A DNA stretch of 64,000 nt. It comes from Chloroflexota bacterium (GTDB lineage: Bacteria > Chloroflexota > Anaerolineae > UBA1429). The DNA lies in contig JAIOAW010000005.1 of assembly GCA_019873625.1 (NCBI GenBank), forward strand, positions 1 to 64,000, given 5' to 3'. Below, piece by piece: positions 44,243-53,909 of this stretch (position 1 is its first letter; the number at the start of each line of letters is the position of its first letter). The translations under genes were made by a program, and so were the position numbers. The notes under the pieces are model-generated. The model did not search any database, had not been told where the DNA came from, and saw only the letters and a list, made by a program, of their open reading frames with translations.

Positions 44243-45352
44243 TCAATCGTCCAGCGCATCTTCGGGCAGGCCCAAGGGGAGCGGCGCGGGCCGTTCCATC
44301 GTGCTGCTTGGGGTGTAGTAACGCCCCTCACGCGAGGCATCGAGGAAGCCCTGCATCAGGTCAAGCACGTGGTAGGCTTGTTCCCCCGTGGCGCGGTGCG
44401 GCCGCCCAGAAAGGAGGGCGTGCGCCATATCGGCCACGCCAATGCCCCATTGGGTGCGCCCATCGGTATGGCCGTGGGTCAGGGGCACTTCGTGCCATTC
44501 TCGTTCGCCTGCCCGCGAGAGGAACACCGGCCCGCCGAGAGAGTTCGGGTCAGGCACGGCCAGGGTGCCCTCGGTGCCGTAAATCTCGATGCGGGGGAGG
44601 CGCGAGTTCCAGGTGGCAAAGGTGGTGATGATGGTGCCGATGGCGCCGCTCGCGAATTCGAGGGTGCCCGCTACGTGGTCGGGCGTCTCCACGAGGATCT
44701 TTTCGCCATAGTGAGGTTGGCTCGTGATGGTGCGCTCGGGGATGAGGATGCCCGCTGCGCCGCTCAGCCGTTTGACGGGGCCGATGAGCGTGGTCAGCGC
44801 GGTGAGATAGTACGGCCCCATATCGAACATCGGGCCGGCACCCACTTTGTAATAATAAGCGGGGTCCGGGTGCCAACTCTCGTGGCCGTGGCTCATCATA
44901 AAGGCCGCCGCCGCAATGGGCTGGCCGATGGCGCCATCGTCCATCAATTTCCGGCAGGTCTGCAATCCCCCGCCCAAAAAAGTGCCTGGCGCACAACCCA
45001 CGCGCAGCCCCTTCGCCTTGGCCAGGGCCAAAACGCGGGCGCCCTCTTCACGGGTAACGGCCAAGGGCTTTTCGGTATAAACGTGCTTGCCCGCTTCCAG
45101 GGCGGCAAGGTTGACCGCCGTGTGAGATTGCGGCGTGGTCAGGTTGACGACGATTTGAATCTCCGGGTCGGCCAGGAGTTCCGCCACGCTGCAGGCCTTG
45201 GGGATGCCGAACTCCTTGGCGCGCGCTTCGGCGCGCTCGGAGATGGCATCCGCACAGGCCACGCATTCGAGGATGCGGAAGGCTTTGGCCGTCTCAAAGT
45301 ATTTGGCGCTGATGTTCCCACAGCCGATGATGCCGATTTTGACGGTGGTCAT
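44243..45352 (-). CDS. Gfo/Idh/MocA family NAD(P)-dependent dehydrogenase
   Basis: This 369-residue oxidoreductase has an N-terminal Rossmann fold ([17 protein letters not shown]), the family's [15 protein letters not shown] motif near residue 94 with the catalytic Lys, and a C-terminal alpha/beta domain containing [33 protein letters not shown]. Members oxidise or reduce sugars and cyclitols. It lies 14 bases downstream of the GH106-like hydrolase gene and closes the operon. Confidence 0.92.
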   Translation of the reverse strand: MTTVKIGIIGCGNISAKYFETAKAFRILECVACADAISERAEARAKEFGIPKACSVAELLADPEIQIVVNLTTPQSHTAVNLAALEAGKHVYTEKPLAVTREEGARVLALAKAKGLRVGCAPGTFLGGGLQTCRKLMDDGAIGQPIAAAAFMMSHGHESWHPDPAYYYKVGAGPMFDMGPYYLTALTTLIGPVKRLSGAAGILIPERTITSQPHYGEKILVETPDHVAGTLEFASGAIGTIITTFATWNSRLPRIEIYGTEGTLAVPDPNSLGGPVFLSRAGEREWHEVPLTHGHTDGRTQWGIGVADMAHALLSGRPHRATGEQAYHVLDLMQGFLDASREGRYYTPSSTMERPAPLPLGLPEDALDD

Positions 45353-45366
45353 AGGTCGTTCGCTCC

Positions 45367-48300
45367 TCAGGCGGTCTCGCGTTGGATACGCACTTGGCCG
45401 ATTAGCCCCCAGGCCTTGAGCACATAGTGCGGGGTAAAGGTCTCATCGGTGCGGCGGAAGGAGCGCCAATCCGTCCAGTTCTCGCGCCCCGTGGCCAAGT
45501 GCAGCGGCCCGAGCATATTCCGGGGGCTGGAGACGACCTCGATATCCACATTATTCACGCCCGTTCCGAGGGCGTCGGTGATATCGAGGCCATTGGCCGC
45601 CGCCCAGGGGATGTGCCCTGCCAACTTGCCGTTGACGTGCACGGCCACATCCACCGCTTCATACTCGCCCAGGTATACCTTGACGCGCTCGCCCTCTTTG
45701 GGCGTGTGGTTGAACTGCCCGTGATAGATCATACTCCCCGCGTAGTGCGGGTAGCCCTGGGTCGTCCAATCGCCAAAGTGCAGGACGGTTGGCTCGCGGA
45801 TGATGACGCGGTCGCGGCTCACGCCGAAATCGCCGATGAGGAAGCAATCCTCCAACTCCATATAGTTGGTGTAACCGCAGCGCAATTCGAGGAGGTTCTG
45901 CCCTTCTCGCAGAGCCGGCAGAAGCACCTTGTGAAAACTGCGATCGAGGTACCAGCCCACGGGCAGGTTCGAGACCTTTTGCCCGTTGAGGTAGATCTCG
46001 AATTGCTCGGCGCCCTCGACCAGGAGGTACACCGGTTTTTCGGGCACATCGTGCACCACAAAGGCAAAGCGCAGGGCCGCCGGTGTGCCATCTTGCGGGT
46101 GAGGTTGAAGCGCCCACTTGTAGCGTTGCGGCAGGCCGTTGTAAAAGTTGGGGCGCATCCCCAGGGCCGTGCGGATGGCGTTTTGGGCGCGCCACACCTC
46201 CATCTCCTCAGACCAATCGCCTTCGCGCAGGCGATAGCGGCACATATCCAAGGTGAGCACGTTCGGATCGGTGCGCGTAAAGGGGCACGTTGGGCCAATA
46301 AACGAGGCATTTTGGGCGCGCCGCCCCACGCGGAAAGCGGGCGGCCGAGCGAAGGCCTCTCCTGGCTCAGGTTGGCCGGCAGGGTCCACAACGTACAGTT
46401 TCGAGCCGGCCGGCCCGATCTGTGCCTGGAAGTGGAGTTTCCCATCCTTTTCTACGGCGGGCACGCCGCGCATCGCCCCGGTGAGGGGGTCCCATTCCTC
46501 CAAGCGTCCGCTCCCCTCTAAGGCGAGGCGGATATCGTAGGCGTTCTGGCGATCGCCATTGAAGATAAAGTAAGCAAACTTGCCGTCAAACGCGCGCTGC
46601 ATATAGAGGAGCGAGGCCGCCTCCTGCCCTTTGGGCGTGCGCAGGCTCACCCGGCGGGGAAGTGCGGCCTCCAGCGCGGCCTGCAGGGCCGAAACGTCCT
46701 CGATGACGGTCACCCCCTCGCGCGCCCAAAGGGCCTCGAGGCGCGGGTTGGGTTCCGCATCCATAAGAGTGGGCAAGGGTTTGATGGCGATGACGCGGCC
46801 GCCGCTGGCGAGGAACTCCTCCAACAGGCGCACGGTGGAGGCAAAGAGGGTGCGCGTATCGGGGGGGATGACCACCAGGCAATACGGCGCGCGCCCTACA
46901 TACAGCGCATCACCCTCTACGCGGCCGTCGGAGGCCATCAACTGCTCATCGCCAAAATCAAAGTCGTAATGCGTGGCCAAAAGGGCCTGGGCGAATTCGT
47001 TCAGGCGTTCGCCATAGTCATCCACCGCGCGGACGGATTCCTCCCCTTCTCCGAGCATGGCCCAACCCGAAGAGACGGGGTGGACGACTAGGACATCGCG
47101 CACGGCTCGGCCTTCGGTGAGCACGCGCCCCACCCGCGCAAAGTAATCTTCCACCACGCCGTTATACTTCCACCAGGTGGTGTTGTAGTTGAAGGCGGGC
47201 GGATAATCGCGCTTGCGGCAACCCCGCAGGGTATACAAGGCCAGGTGCTGGCAGCGCAGGTTCACCCCAAGGACGTACTGCCAATCTCCCACCCATTTCT
47301 GCCCCTCGAAGGTGAATTCCCATGAGGAACAGCCATACGTCTCGGAAAGGACGCGCTCTCGGCCGAACTGGTTGGCCACGCTCGTGCACTGTTTGATGGT
47401 GAGGAACTCGTGGTTCTGCTCGGTGAGCATATCAATGCCCGGCACGTGCTGGTAGCGATAGTGGGGCATCATCGCGCCGCAGCGGAGGATGCCCATCCCC
47501 ATCTCATTCTCTAGGAGATAGTGCCCCGTAAAGGCCAGGCCGTAGCGCTCGCACCACTCGCCGATTTGCTTGCTAAAGGCCTCGGTAAAGCGCTGGGTGA
47601 TGGTGTACCAATAGTCATGCCGCGCCTTGAGGGCCTTTTCGCCCTCGAAAAAGAGCCAGGGCACCACATCCAGGAGGTCATAACCCCGCCGCTCGGCAAA
47701 GAAGGCGGGGAGGCCATCCGTCCAGGGGAGGGCGCGGCGCCCCGAGCGCACCGAAACGGCAAAGACGTTCGGCTCGTCCGTAAAGATGCCCGGCACCGCC
47801 TTACCGAATTCCTCGCCCACCTCGCGGCGATAGGCCTCGTAGGTCGTCTCGATGAAGGCGGCCACCGCATCGGGGTTCAGGTTATCGGCATAGGTGTCGT
47901 TGTTGAACCACTCGGTGGGGGCGGAGATTTCGCGCCGAAAGACGAGCCACACCTCGCCCTCGCGGAGCATACCGGGCAAGCCAAGGGAGCGCCGCTCGGC
48001 CGCACACAGGGCGTGGCCCTCTAGGTGCGCGGCAAAAAGGGCGAGCACATCGGAAAGGTCTTCGGGGAGGGCCGGGCACACTTCGACCGTCAGCACCTTG
48101 GCGCGGTAGGCGTCTCCCCCTTTGGCGGGCACCAGGCCGCCCGCCGCGCCGGAGGGCCAGCGATCCTCGTCATAGAGCCAGGCGCCCATCCCCTCCTCTT
48201 TGGCCGTTTTGACCGTCTCACGGATGCATTCCATCCACTCCGGCCCCATATAGACGGTCTCTAGCCCATCGCGCGAGTGCATAAAAAAGCCGCCCATACC

Positions 48301-48426
48301 GTGGGCCTTCATATCGCGCACCTGGCGGCGCAATTCGGAGACCTGCAAGGCATCGTTCCAAGACCAAAACGGCGCCCCTCGGAGCGAATGGGGCGGGCAA
48401 AGGAACTCGCGGCGCAGTTTTTCCAT
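45367..48426 (-). CDS. GH106-like glycoside hydrolase (putative alpha-L-rhamnosidase)
   Basis: This 1019-residue cytoplasmic-type protein (no signal peptide) begins with the family pattern [20 protein letters not shown], then [21 protein letters not shown] and [27 protein letters not shown] and [12 protein letters not shown] supply acidic active-site candidates. A GH2-type sugar-binding beta domain closes it (about 840-1000). ATG 48426 lies eight bases after AAGGAG. Rhamnosidase specificity is inferred from family resemblance only. Confidence 0.8.
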   Translation of the reverse strand: MEKLRREFLCPPHSLRGAPFWSWNDALQVSELRRQVRDMKAHGMGGFFMHSRDGLETVYMGPEWMECIRETVKTAKEEGMGAWLYDEDRWPSGAAGGLVPAKGGDAYRAKVLTVEVCPALPEDLSDVLALFAAHLEGHALCAAERRSLGLPGMLREGEVWLVFRREISAPTEWFNNDTYADNLNPDAVAAFIETTYEAYRREVGEEFGKAVPGIFTDEPNVFAVSVRSGRRALPWTDGLPAFFAERRGYDLLDVVPWLFFEGEKALKARHDYWYTITQRFTEAFSKQIGEWCERYGLAFTGHYLLENEMGMGILRCGAMMPHYRYQHVPGIDMLTEQNHEFLTIKQCTSVANQFGRERVLSETYGCSSWEFTFEGQKWVGDWQYVLGVNLRCQHLALYTLRGCRKRDYPPAFNYNTTWWKYNGVVEDYFARVGRVLTEGRAVRDVLVVHPVSSGWAMLGEGEESVRAVDDYGERLNEFAQALLATHYDFDFGDEQLMASDGRVEGDALYVGRAPYCLVVIPPDTRTLFASTVRLLEEFLASGGRVIAIKPLPTLMDAEPNPRLEALWAREGVTVIEDVSALQAALEAALPRRVSLRTPKGQEAASLLYMQRAFDGKFAYFIFNGDRQNAYDIRLALEGSGRLEEWDPLTGAMRGVPAVEKDGKLHFQAQIGPAGSKLYVVDPAGQPEPGEAFARPPAFRVGRRAQNASFIGPTCPFTRTDPNVLTLDMCRYRLREGDWSEEMEVWRAQNAIRTALGMRPNFYNGLPQRYKWALQPHPQDGTPAALRFAFVVHDVPEKPVYLLVEGAEQFEIYLNGQKVSNLPVGWYLDRSFHKVLLPALREGQNLLELRCGYTNYMELEDCFLIGDFGVSRDRVIIREPTVLHFGDWTTQGYPHYAGSMIYHGQFNHTPKEGERVKVYLGEYEAVDVAVHVNGKLAGHIPWAAANGLDITDALGTGVNNVDIEVVSSPRNMLGPLHLATGRENWTDWRSFRRTDETFTPHYVLKAWGLIGQVRIQRETA

Positions 48427-48438
48427 CGTCATCACTCC

Positions 48439-49242
48439 TTATGCGTTTTGGCCTTCGGCCACTATGGGGTTGCGTAGGGTGCCGATGCCGTCAATCTCGA
48501 TTTCGATGACATCGCCCGGCCGGAAGAAAACGGGCGGCTTGCGGGCGAACCCCACGCCGGAAGGCGTGCCCGTCATAATCACCGTGCCGGGGAGGAGGGT
48601 TATCCCTTGCGAGAGGTACGAGATCAGTTTACGGCACGAAAAGATCATATCGCTCGTGTTAGATTCCTGCATCACCACGCCGTTTAGGCGGCTGCGGATG
48701 GGCGCGGCATCGGGGTTGAGGTCGGTCTCAACCCAGGGGCCAAGCGGGGCGAAGGTGTCGAACGATTTGCCGCGCGCCCATTGGGAATCCAGGCGAAGTT
48801 GGCAATCTCGCGCGCTCACGTCATTCGCGCAGGTATAGCCCAAGACGTAATCGAGCGCCTCCTCTTCCGAGACGCGTTTGGCCCGCTTGCCGATGACGAT
48901 GGCCAGTTCACATTCGTAATCCACCTCGTTGGGGGCCACGGCGGGGAGCACGATGGGATCTCCAGGGTGGCACAAGGCGGTAGTGGCCTTGAGAAAGAGC
49001 ACGGGCCGTTCGGGGAGCGCGGCGCCGCTTTCGCGGGCGTGGGCGCGGTAGTTCAGGCCAATGGCGAGGATATTCGGCGGAGAGACCGGCGCGAGGAGCC
49101 GCACCGCACCCAGGGGAACCGTCTCCTCCGCCGGATGCCAGGAGCCAAAAATATCCCCCGAGATGATACGTAGGGTGTTGGCTCCTTCCAGAAGGCCGTG
49201 CTGAATGCGCCCATCGGGCATCTCAAAGCGCGCGATTTTCAC
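48439..49242 (-). CDS. Fumarylacetoacetate hydrolase (FAH) family protein
   Basis: This 267-residue enzyme has the FAH C-terminal domain: ILAIGLNYRAHARESG (about residue 66), the metal ligands in EVDYECELAIVIGK, YTCANDVSARDCQ and GTPSGVGFARKPPVF. The start is GTG 49242 behind AGGAGGAGG; the upstream frame has no site. FAH-fold enzymes hydrolyse, decarboxylate or hydrate diketo/keto-deoxy acids, which would fit sugar-acid breakdown in this operon. Confidence 0.9.
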   Translation of the reverse strand: MKIARFEMPDGRIQHGLLEGANTLRIISGDIFGSWHPAEETVPLGAVRLLAPVSPPNILAIGLNYRAHARESGAALPERPVLFLKATTALCHPGDPIVLPAVAPNEVDYECELAIVIGKRAKRVSEEEALDYVLGYTCANDVSARDCQLRLDSQWARGKSFDTFAPLGPWVETDLNPDAAPIRSRLNGVVMQESNTSDMIFSCRKLISYLSQGITLLPGTVIMTGTPSGVGFARKPPVFFRPGDVIEIEIDGIGTLRNPIVAEGQNA

Positions 49243-49279
49243 AAGACCTCCTCCTAAAGTAAATATAAAAAGGACCGCG

Positions 49280-50242
49280 CTACGAATGATGTTGGCCAAT
49301 CTTCCCTTGGGCGGAGACGAGCGCCGCGCCGCCCAAGACGCCGGCGAAATTCTGCAATTGCGAAACCTCGAGGCGCAGGTTGCGCCGCACCGCCGGAAGC
49401 GCCTCCGTCATCACCACCTCGCGGGCGCGCTCCACCCCCTGGGGCCAGGCCATAATGATGCCCCCGCCCAAGATGACCATCCGCGGGTTCAAGAGGTTCA
49501 CCAGGGAGGTCAGCCCGATGCCGAGGTAGGTAAAGGCCTCATCCAGGGCGCGTAGGCACGAGCGATCGCCGATGCGGGCATGTTCGATGAGCAGTTGCGC
49601 CCCGCCAAAACGCGTATCCATCGCGTACAAGTCGCGCGGCATAAAGATCTGCGAGGCGACGCGCGCCAGGGCCTTGCCAGAACAGTACATCTCCAAACAG
49701 CCGTGAGCACCGCAAGAGCATTGCAGGCCATTCGGCACCACGATCATATGGCCAAATTCGCCCGCCGCCCCGTCGGAGCCTTCGTAGAGTTCGTCGTTGA
49801 TGATGAGGCCGCACCCCACGCCAGACCCCACAAAGATCACGGCGAGGTTATGAATCCCTTGGCCAATGCCTGCCGTGTGCTCCCCCAGGCAGATGAGGTT
49901 CGTGTTGTTATCCACATAGACGGGTATGCCGAGTTCCTGGGCCAACAGCGGGCCGAGCGAGAGGCCATCCAAGATGGATAAGTTCGGGCAAGAGACGACC
50001 AACCCCTGCCGACGATCGGCCACGCCCGGCACGCCGATGCCTACGCCGACCACATCCTTCAAGGAGGCCCCTTGCGCCTCGAGAAAATGGCGTAGGGCCG
50101 CCGCCAGGGCCTGAACGGGCGGCAGGTCCCCGGCAAACAGGGTATCGGTAATAGGGCGTTCCCAGGCCACCACTTGGGGCGCCTCGGCCTCGATCAAGGC
50201 GAACATCGTGCGCGTGGCACCGATATCTATCGCACAGCGCAT
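49280..50242 (-). CDS. ROK family sugar kinase/regulator
   Basis: This 320-residue ROK protein opens RCAIDIGATRTMFALIEAE, has VGVGIGVPGVAD and a GSGVGCGLIINDELYEG phosphate motif, GHMIVVPNG with the zinc His, and the CSCGAHGCLEMYCSG zinc motif near residue 175. There is no N-terminal helix-turn-helix, so it is more likely a glucokinase-type kinase than a repressor. First gene of a four-gene sugar operon. ATG 50242 follows GAGGAGG. Confidence 0.92.
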   Translation of the reverse strand: MRCAIDIGATRTMFALIEAEAPQVVAWERPITDTLFAGDLPPVQALAAALRHFLEAQGASLKDVVGVGIGVPGVADRRQGLVVSCPNLSILDGLSLGPLLAQELGIPVYVDNNTNLICLGEHTAGIGQGIHNLAVIFVGSGVGCGLIINDELYEGSDGAAGEFGHMIVVPNGLQCSCGAHGCLEMYCSGKALARVASQIFMPRDLYAMDTRFGGAQLLIEHARIGDRSCLRALDEAFTYLGIGLTSLVNLLNPRMVILGGGIIMAWPQGVERAREVVMTEALPAVRRNLRLEVSQLQNFAGVLGGAALVSAQGKIGQHHS

Positions 50243-50311
50243 TCCCGACCTCCTCGTCGTGCGAGATGGCTGGATTGTAGCGCATCCCGCCCTGGGGGGC
50301 AAGCGAAATTC

Positions 50312-50339
50312 TTGACGACGGAGGCAAATCGGCCATAAT
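50312..50339 (+). promoter_or_regulatory. Promoter of the CrtQ-like/CrtO-like pair
   Basis: TTGACG and CATAAT are 16 bases apart, about 43 bases upstream of the ATG at 50382. Confidence 0.65.
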
Positions 50340-50381
50340 GCCGCCATTCTCGCATCCATTGCCGCGTAGAAGGATATCGTT

Positions 50382-51503
50382 ATGCCCCTTGTGGTGATCG
50401 GCCTGATGCTGGGGATTGGGTTTTTCCTATTGTGGCATATGCCTCGACCCAAGGTGACGGGGAACGCCGCCAAGATGGGCCTACGGGTGGATGTGATCAT
50501 CCCAGCGCGCAATGAGGCCCATCGCATTGCGCCTCTCTTGGAATCATTGCGCCTTCAGACGTTCTATCCCCAGAATGTGCTCGTCGTGGACGATGGCTCA
50601 ACCGATGACACCGCGGCCATTGCCCGCCGTTTCGGGGCGAATGTGGCATCGGCAGGGCCTCGCCCGGAAGGCTGGAATGGGAAGACGTGGGCTTGCTGGC
50701 AAGGGGTTCAGAAGAGCGACGGCGACCTTCTGGTCTTTCTCGATGCGGATACTTGGCTGGCCCCCGATGGGTTAGAGGCCTTGGTGGATACCTATCTCCA
50801 GCAGGGCGGGCTGCTGGCTGTTCAGCCATACCACGTCACCCAGCGGTTCTATGAGCAGTTTTCGGCCTTTTTCAATATTGTACTGATGGCCAGCATCAAT
50901 GCCTTCACGCCTTTCGGAGATCGCCTCGCCCCAGGGGGTGCTTTTGGCCCTTGCATGGTGTGCTCACGAGCCGATTACTTGCGCGTGGGCGGCCACAGGG
51001 CCGTGCGCACAAAAGTCATCGAAGATATCCCCCTAGGGAAGAGATTCCTGCGCGAGGGCTTGCTGGTGCGCTGCCGGGCGGGCCGGGGAATCCTCTCCTT
51101 CCGTATGTATCCTGGAGGGTTCGGCGAAATGCTCGAAGGCTGGAGCAAGGGGTTCGGCTACGGAGCGCTGGCCGTCCGCCCGTGGGCGACGATCCTGGTG
51201 AGTGCCTGGATCACGGCGTGCTTTAGCATTTCGGTTTCACTGCTCAAACAGGCCTTGAACGACCCCCTTTCTGCGGAGATGTTGGCCCGGCTGGCCCTCT
51301 ACCTCGTGGGGGCTGGACAGGTCTTTTGGATGTTGCGCCGCATCGGACGTTTTCAGGCCTGGGTGGCGCCGCTGTTCTTCGTGCCCCTCTTTTTCTTTGG
51401 GCTGGTGATGCTTCGCTCGTCCATTATGACGTATGTCTTGGGCCGTGTGCGTTGGAAGGGATATGAGATTTCGACGAATCACCACACGCGAGGAGCGCCA
51501 TGA
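50382..51503 (+). CDS. GT2 glycosyltransferase, CrtQ-like
   Basis: This 373-residue membrane-bound family 2 glycosyltransferase has an N-terminal anchor helix, the nucleotide-sugar site VDVIIPARNEAHRI and VLVVDDGSTDDTA, the DXD-type VFLDADTW near residue 127, and a WSKGFGYGA motif at the QxxRW position. Three C-terminal helices follow. With a CrtO-like acyltransferase overlapping its 3' end it resembles staphyloxanthin CrtQ, which glucosylates a carotenoid acid. No carotenoid synthase is in the window. Confidence 0.82.
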   Translation: MPLVVIGLMLGIGFFLLWHMPRPKVTGNAAKMGLRVDVIIPARNEAHRIAPLLESLRLQTFYPQNVLVVDDGSTDDTAAIARRFGANVASAGPRPEGWNGKTWACWQGVQKSDGDLLVFLDADTWLAPDGLEALVDTYLQQGGLLAVQPYHVTQRFYEQFSAFFNIVLMASINAFTPFGDRLAPGGAFGPCMVCSRADYLRVGGHRAVRTKVIEDIPLGKRFLREGLLVRCRAGRGILSFRMYPGGFGEMLEGWSKGFGYGALAVRPWATILVSAWITACFSISVSLLKQALNDPLSAEMLARLALYLVGAGQVFWMLRRIGRFQAWVAPLFFVPLFFFGLVMLRSSIMTYVLGRVRWKGYEISTNHHTRGAP

Positions 51504-52000
51504 GGCTGTTGCATTGGCCCACGTGGGCTACGATTGCATTGGATGCGACCGCCTGGTTGATCTTGCAACTCTTGATTTCCTGGCTTGTCCTCCGCGTTCC
51601 CATAGCCTCCTTTGCCCCAGAAGGTTGGCTTTACCGCCTTCGAGGTTGGGAACGTGGTGGGGAGATCTACCAATCCGTTTTCCGTGTGCGGCGCTGGAAA
51701 GAGCGATTGCCCTCTGGAGGACCCTGGATGGGCGGATTTCGGATGAAGCATATCGCCTCGTCGGAGAGGACCTATCTCCAGCGCTGGCTTTTGGAGACGT
51801 GTCGAGCGGAATTGGCCCATTGGCTGCAACTCCTCGTGGCCCCCTTGTTTTTCTTGTGGAACCCGCCAGTAGCGGGGGTTATCATTTTATTCTATGCCCT
51901 TGCCGTGAACCTGCCTTGCATCATCGTGCAACGGTACAATCGGCCGCGGCTGAGGGGGATTTTGCAGAGGGCCATTCGTCGAGAGGCTATGACGACGTAG
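51500..52000 (+). CDS. CrtO-like membrane acyltransferase
   Basis: This 166-residue protein has two N-terminal membrane helices, then RRWKERLPSGGPWMGGFRMKHI, a conserved ETCRAELAHW segment (residues 93-102) and LAVNLPCIIVQRYNRPRL near the end. These match the glycosyl-4,4'-diaponeurosporenoate acyltransferase (CrtO, staphyloxanthin) family, which acylates the sugar added by CrtQ. It overlaps the glycosyltransferase gene by four bases. The true acceptor here is unknown. Confidence 0.75.
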   Translation: MRLLHWPTWATIALDATAWLILQLLISWLVLRVPIASFAPEGWLYRLRGWERGGEIYQSVFRVRRWKERLPSGGPWMGGFRMKHIASSERTYLQRWLLETCRAELAHWLQLLVAPLFFLWNPPVAGVIILFYALAVNLPCIIVQRYNRPRLRGILQRAIRREAMTT

Positions 52001-52018
52001 AAAGCGCGGGGGCTATTT

Positions 52019-52047
52019 TTGACTCCCCTCTCAAAGCATGGTATAGT
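52019..52047 (+). promoter_or_regulatory. Promoter of tRNA-Asp
   Basis: TTGACT and TATAGT are 17 bases apart, ten bases before the tRNA. Confidence 0.78.
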
Positions 52048-52057
52048 TAGTTTGTTC

Positions 52058-52130
52058 GGAGGCGTGGTGTAGCGGTCAACATGTCGGCCTGTCAAGCCGA
52101 AGATCGCGGGTTCGAATCCCGTCGCTTCCG
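52058..52130 (+). tRNA. tRNA-Asp (anticodon GTC)
   Basis: The 73-nt cloverleaf has acceptor GGAGGCG/CGCTTCC, D stem GTGT/ACAT, anticodon stem TCGGC/GCCGA with loop CTGTCAA, T stem GCGGG/CCCGT with TTCGAAT, and G discriminator. The anticodon is GTC. CCA is not encoded. Confidence 0.96.
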
Positions 52131-52138
52131 CCCGAACA

Positions 52139-52178
52139 GCCCTGCGCCGCAAAAAAACTTGCGGCGCAGGGCTTTTTT
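52139..52178 (+). terminator. Terminator of tRNA-Asp
   Basis: GCCCTGCGCCGCAA and its perfect complement form a 14-bp stem with a six-base A-rich loop, followed by TTTTTT. Confidence 0.93.
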
Positions 52179-52199
52179 GTGCCTAGGCGGGGTGGGGCA

Positions 52200-52228
52200 T
52201 TGACGCTCTCCCCAAGGTGGGGTAAAGT
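52200..52228 (+). promoter_or_regulatory. Promoter of the CPBP protease gene
   Basis: TTGACG and TAAAGT are 17 bases apart, about 60 bases upstream of the ATG. Confidence 0.6.
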
Positions 52229-52289
52229 GTGCGTCAAAGGGGGTGTCATTCCAATCGGCGGCGCTCGGAACTAGGAAGGGAAAGGCTGC

Positions 52290-53090
52290 ATGGGCGATCG
52301 CAATGTATTAAAACGTCACCCGATCCTCTCCTTTTACATCCTCGCCTTTTTGATTTCTTGGCTGGGCTGGGTTCCGCAAGCGTTGGCCGGCTACGGCTTG
52401 TTCAGCGCCGATAGCCCTTTGTTCACCCTTCTGGGCGGGGGTGGACCTGCCTTGGCGGCCATCATCGTCACGCTCGCCCTGCGCGAGGAAGGCGGCATCG
52501 GCCGTTTGTTCGCACCTTTAGCCAAATGGCGCGTTTCTGCGGGATGGTTTGCGTTCGTATTGGCTTTCTGGTTTGTGGTGGCGGGCATCGCCCTCAGCCT
52601 TGAGGCCCTGTGGCGGAGGAATATCCCGTCGGTTGATCTGCGTATCGTTGGAGGGCGCCTTGTTTTCGTGTTTGTGGGGATGCTCTTCTCAAATGTGTGG
52701 GAAGAGATCGGTTGGCGCGGGTTCGCCCTGCCGCGCTTGCAAGAACGCTTTGCCGATGGCGCCATTGTCCTCCTGATGGGGCTTCTATGGAGTTTGTGGC
52801 ACGTGCCTTTGCTGGTTAACCCTTCTTCGCCGATGTCGCGCCTGCCGTGGTATGGCGAAATTCCCTTCAGCCTGGCGTTGACAGTTCTCTATACCTGGCT
52901 GTATCGGCACACGGGGGGAAGTTTGCTCCTGGTGACCATATTTCACGCCCTATCCAATACGGTGGCGTTTGTCTTACTCGAGTGGGGCTTGTATGAATCT
53001 TCCTATCCATTTATGGTCCTCGTAACGAGCCTGATTGCCGTGGGCGTTCTTTTCCGATATGGCCCGCGAAGGCTCGGCCCCCTGCGGTAG
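52290..53090 (+). CDS. CPBP family intramembrane metalloprotease (CAAX/Abi)
   Basis: This 266-residue protein has about seven membrane helices and the three CPBP motifs: EEIGWRGFALPRLQERF (EExxxR, about residue 139), LWSLWHVPLL, and FHALSNTVAF. Eukaryotic relatives remove CAAX tripeptides; bacterial members process bacteriocin or membrane proteins or give immunity. No bacteriocin gene is next to it, so its target is unknown. Confidence 0.88.
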   Translation: MGDRNVLKRHPILSFYILAFLISWLGWVPQALAGYGLFSADSPLFTLLGGGGPALAAIIVTLALREEGGIGRLFAPLAKWRVSAGWFAFVLAFWFVVAGIALSLEALWRRNIPSVDLRIVGGRLVFVFVGMLFSNVWEEIGWRGFALPRLQERFADGAIVLLMGLLWSLWHVPLLVNPSSPMSRLPWYGEIPFSLALTVLYTWLYRHTGGSLLLVTIFHALSNTVAFVLLEWGLYESSYPFMVLVTSLIAVGVLFRYGPRRLGPLR

Positions 53091-53111
53091 GCACCGGTGA
53101 TGAGAACATAA

Positions 53112-53149
53112 AACGCGGCCCTTGGGGCTTTGGCTCAGCGGGCCGCGTT
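53112..53149 (+). terminator. Hairpin after the CPBP gene
   Basis: AACGCGGCCC and GGGCCGCGTT form a 10-bp stem with an 18-base loop, 21 bases past the stop codon. The U-run is lacking, so terminator function is uncertain. Confidence 0.45.
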
Positions 53150-53228
53150 GGGGCGATTTCGGCCTTTGGTGCGAACTTTTCCCGCCGTAAAATGTGCGCA
53201 ACGCCTTTTTCGCACACAGGAGAGTCCT

Positions 53229-53873
53229 ATGAATCAACGGCGCCTTGCGGCATGGGCGGGCATCGTCGGCCCGATTCTGTTTGTGGCGGGGTTCACCCTC
53301 GAAGGCTGGCTGCGGCCGGGCTATGATCCTTTGAGCCGGTTCGTCAGCGAACTCTCGCTGGGGCCGCGCGGCGGGGTGCAGATCGCCAACTTTACCCTCT
53401 TTGGCCCGCTGCTCTTAATCTTTGCGCGCGGCGTCGCCGCCGAGTTCCGAGGCGCGAGAGGCTCGCGGGCAGGGGGTGTGCTCCTCACCCTCGTGGCAAT
53501 CGGCTACCTCGCTTCTGGCCCCCTCGTGATGGACCCTCCGGGCACGCCTCAGGGCCAGGCGAGCCTTCACGGCACGCTTCACGGCCTCCTCGGGGGCATC
53601 GTCTTTCTCCTGATGCCTGCTTGTTGTTTTGTATTCCTGCGCAGTTTTCGGCTGAGCGCGGCATGGCGCCCTTTCTGGGGATGGACGCTCGCCTTTGGGG
53701 TGATCATCGGCATAGCGGTGGTTATGTTGACCGTTGCCTCAAAGGTGCCGGCGGTGCAGGGCGCCTTCCAGAGATGGCTTGGCCTCATCCAGCGGGGGGC
53801 CATCGTGCCGTTTATGGCTTGGGTGTGCCTTTTCGGGGTGAGGCTGCTCCGGAAGAGTAGGGTGCCCCGTTGA
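53229..53873 (+). CDS. DUF998 family membrane protein
   Basis: This 214-residue protein has six predicted membrane helices starting with LAAWAGIVGPILFVAGFTLEG, followed by the DUF998 pattern GYDPLSRFVSELSLGPRGGVQIANF. ATG 53229 follows AGGAGA; the open frame upstream has no ribosome site. The family has no known biochemical function. Confidence 0.85.
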   Translation: MNQRRLAAWAGIVGPILFVAGFTLEGWLRPGYDPLSRFVSELSLGPRGGVQIANFTLFGPLLLIFARGVAAEFRGARGSRAGGVLLTLVAIGYLASGPLVMDPPGTPQGQASLHGTLHGLLGGIVFLLMPACCFVFLRSFRLSAAWRPFWGWTLAFGVIIGIAVVMLTVASKVPAVQGAFQRWLGLIQRGAIVPFMAWVCLFGVRLLRKSRVPR

Positions 53874-53909
53874 GGTGGCCTCTGACGGGCGCGCCCGTAG
53901 GCGGGGGCC

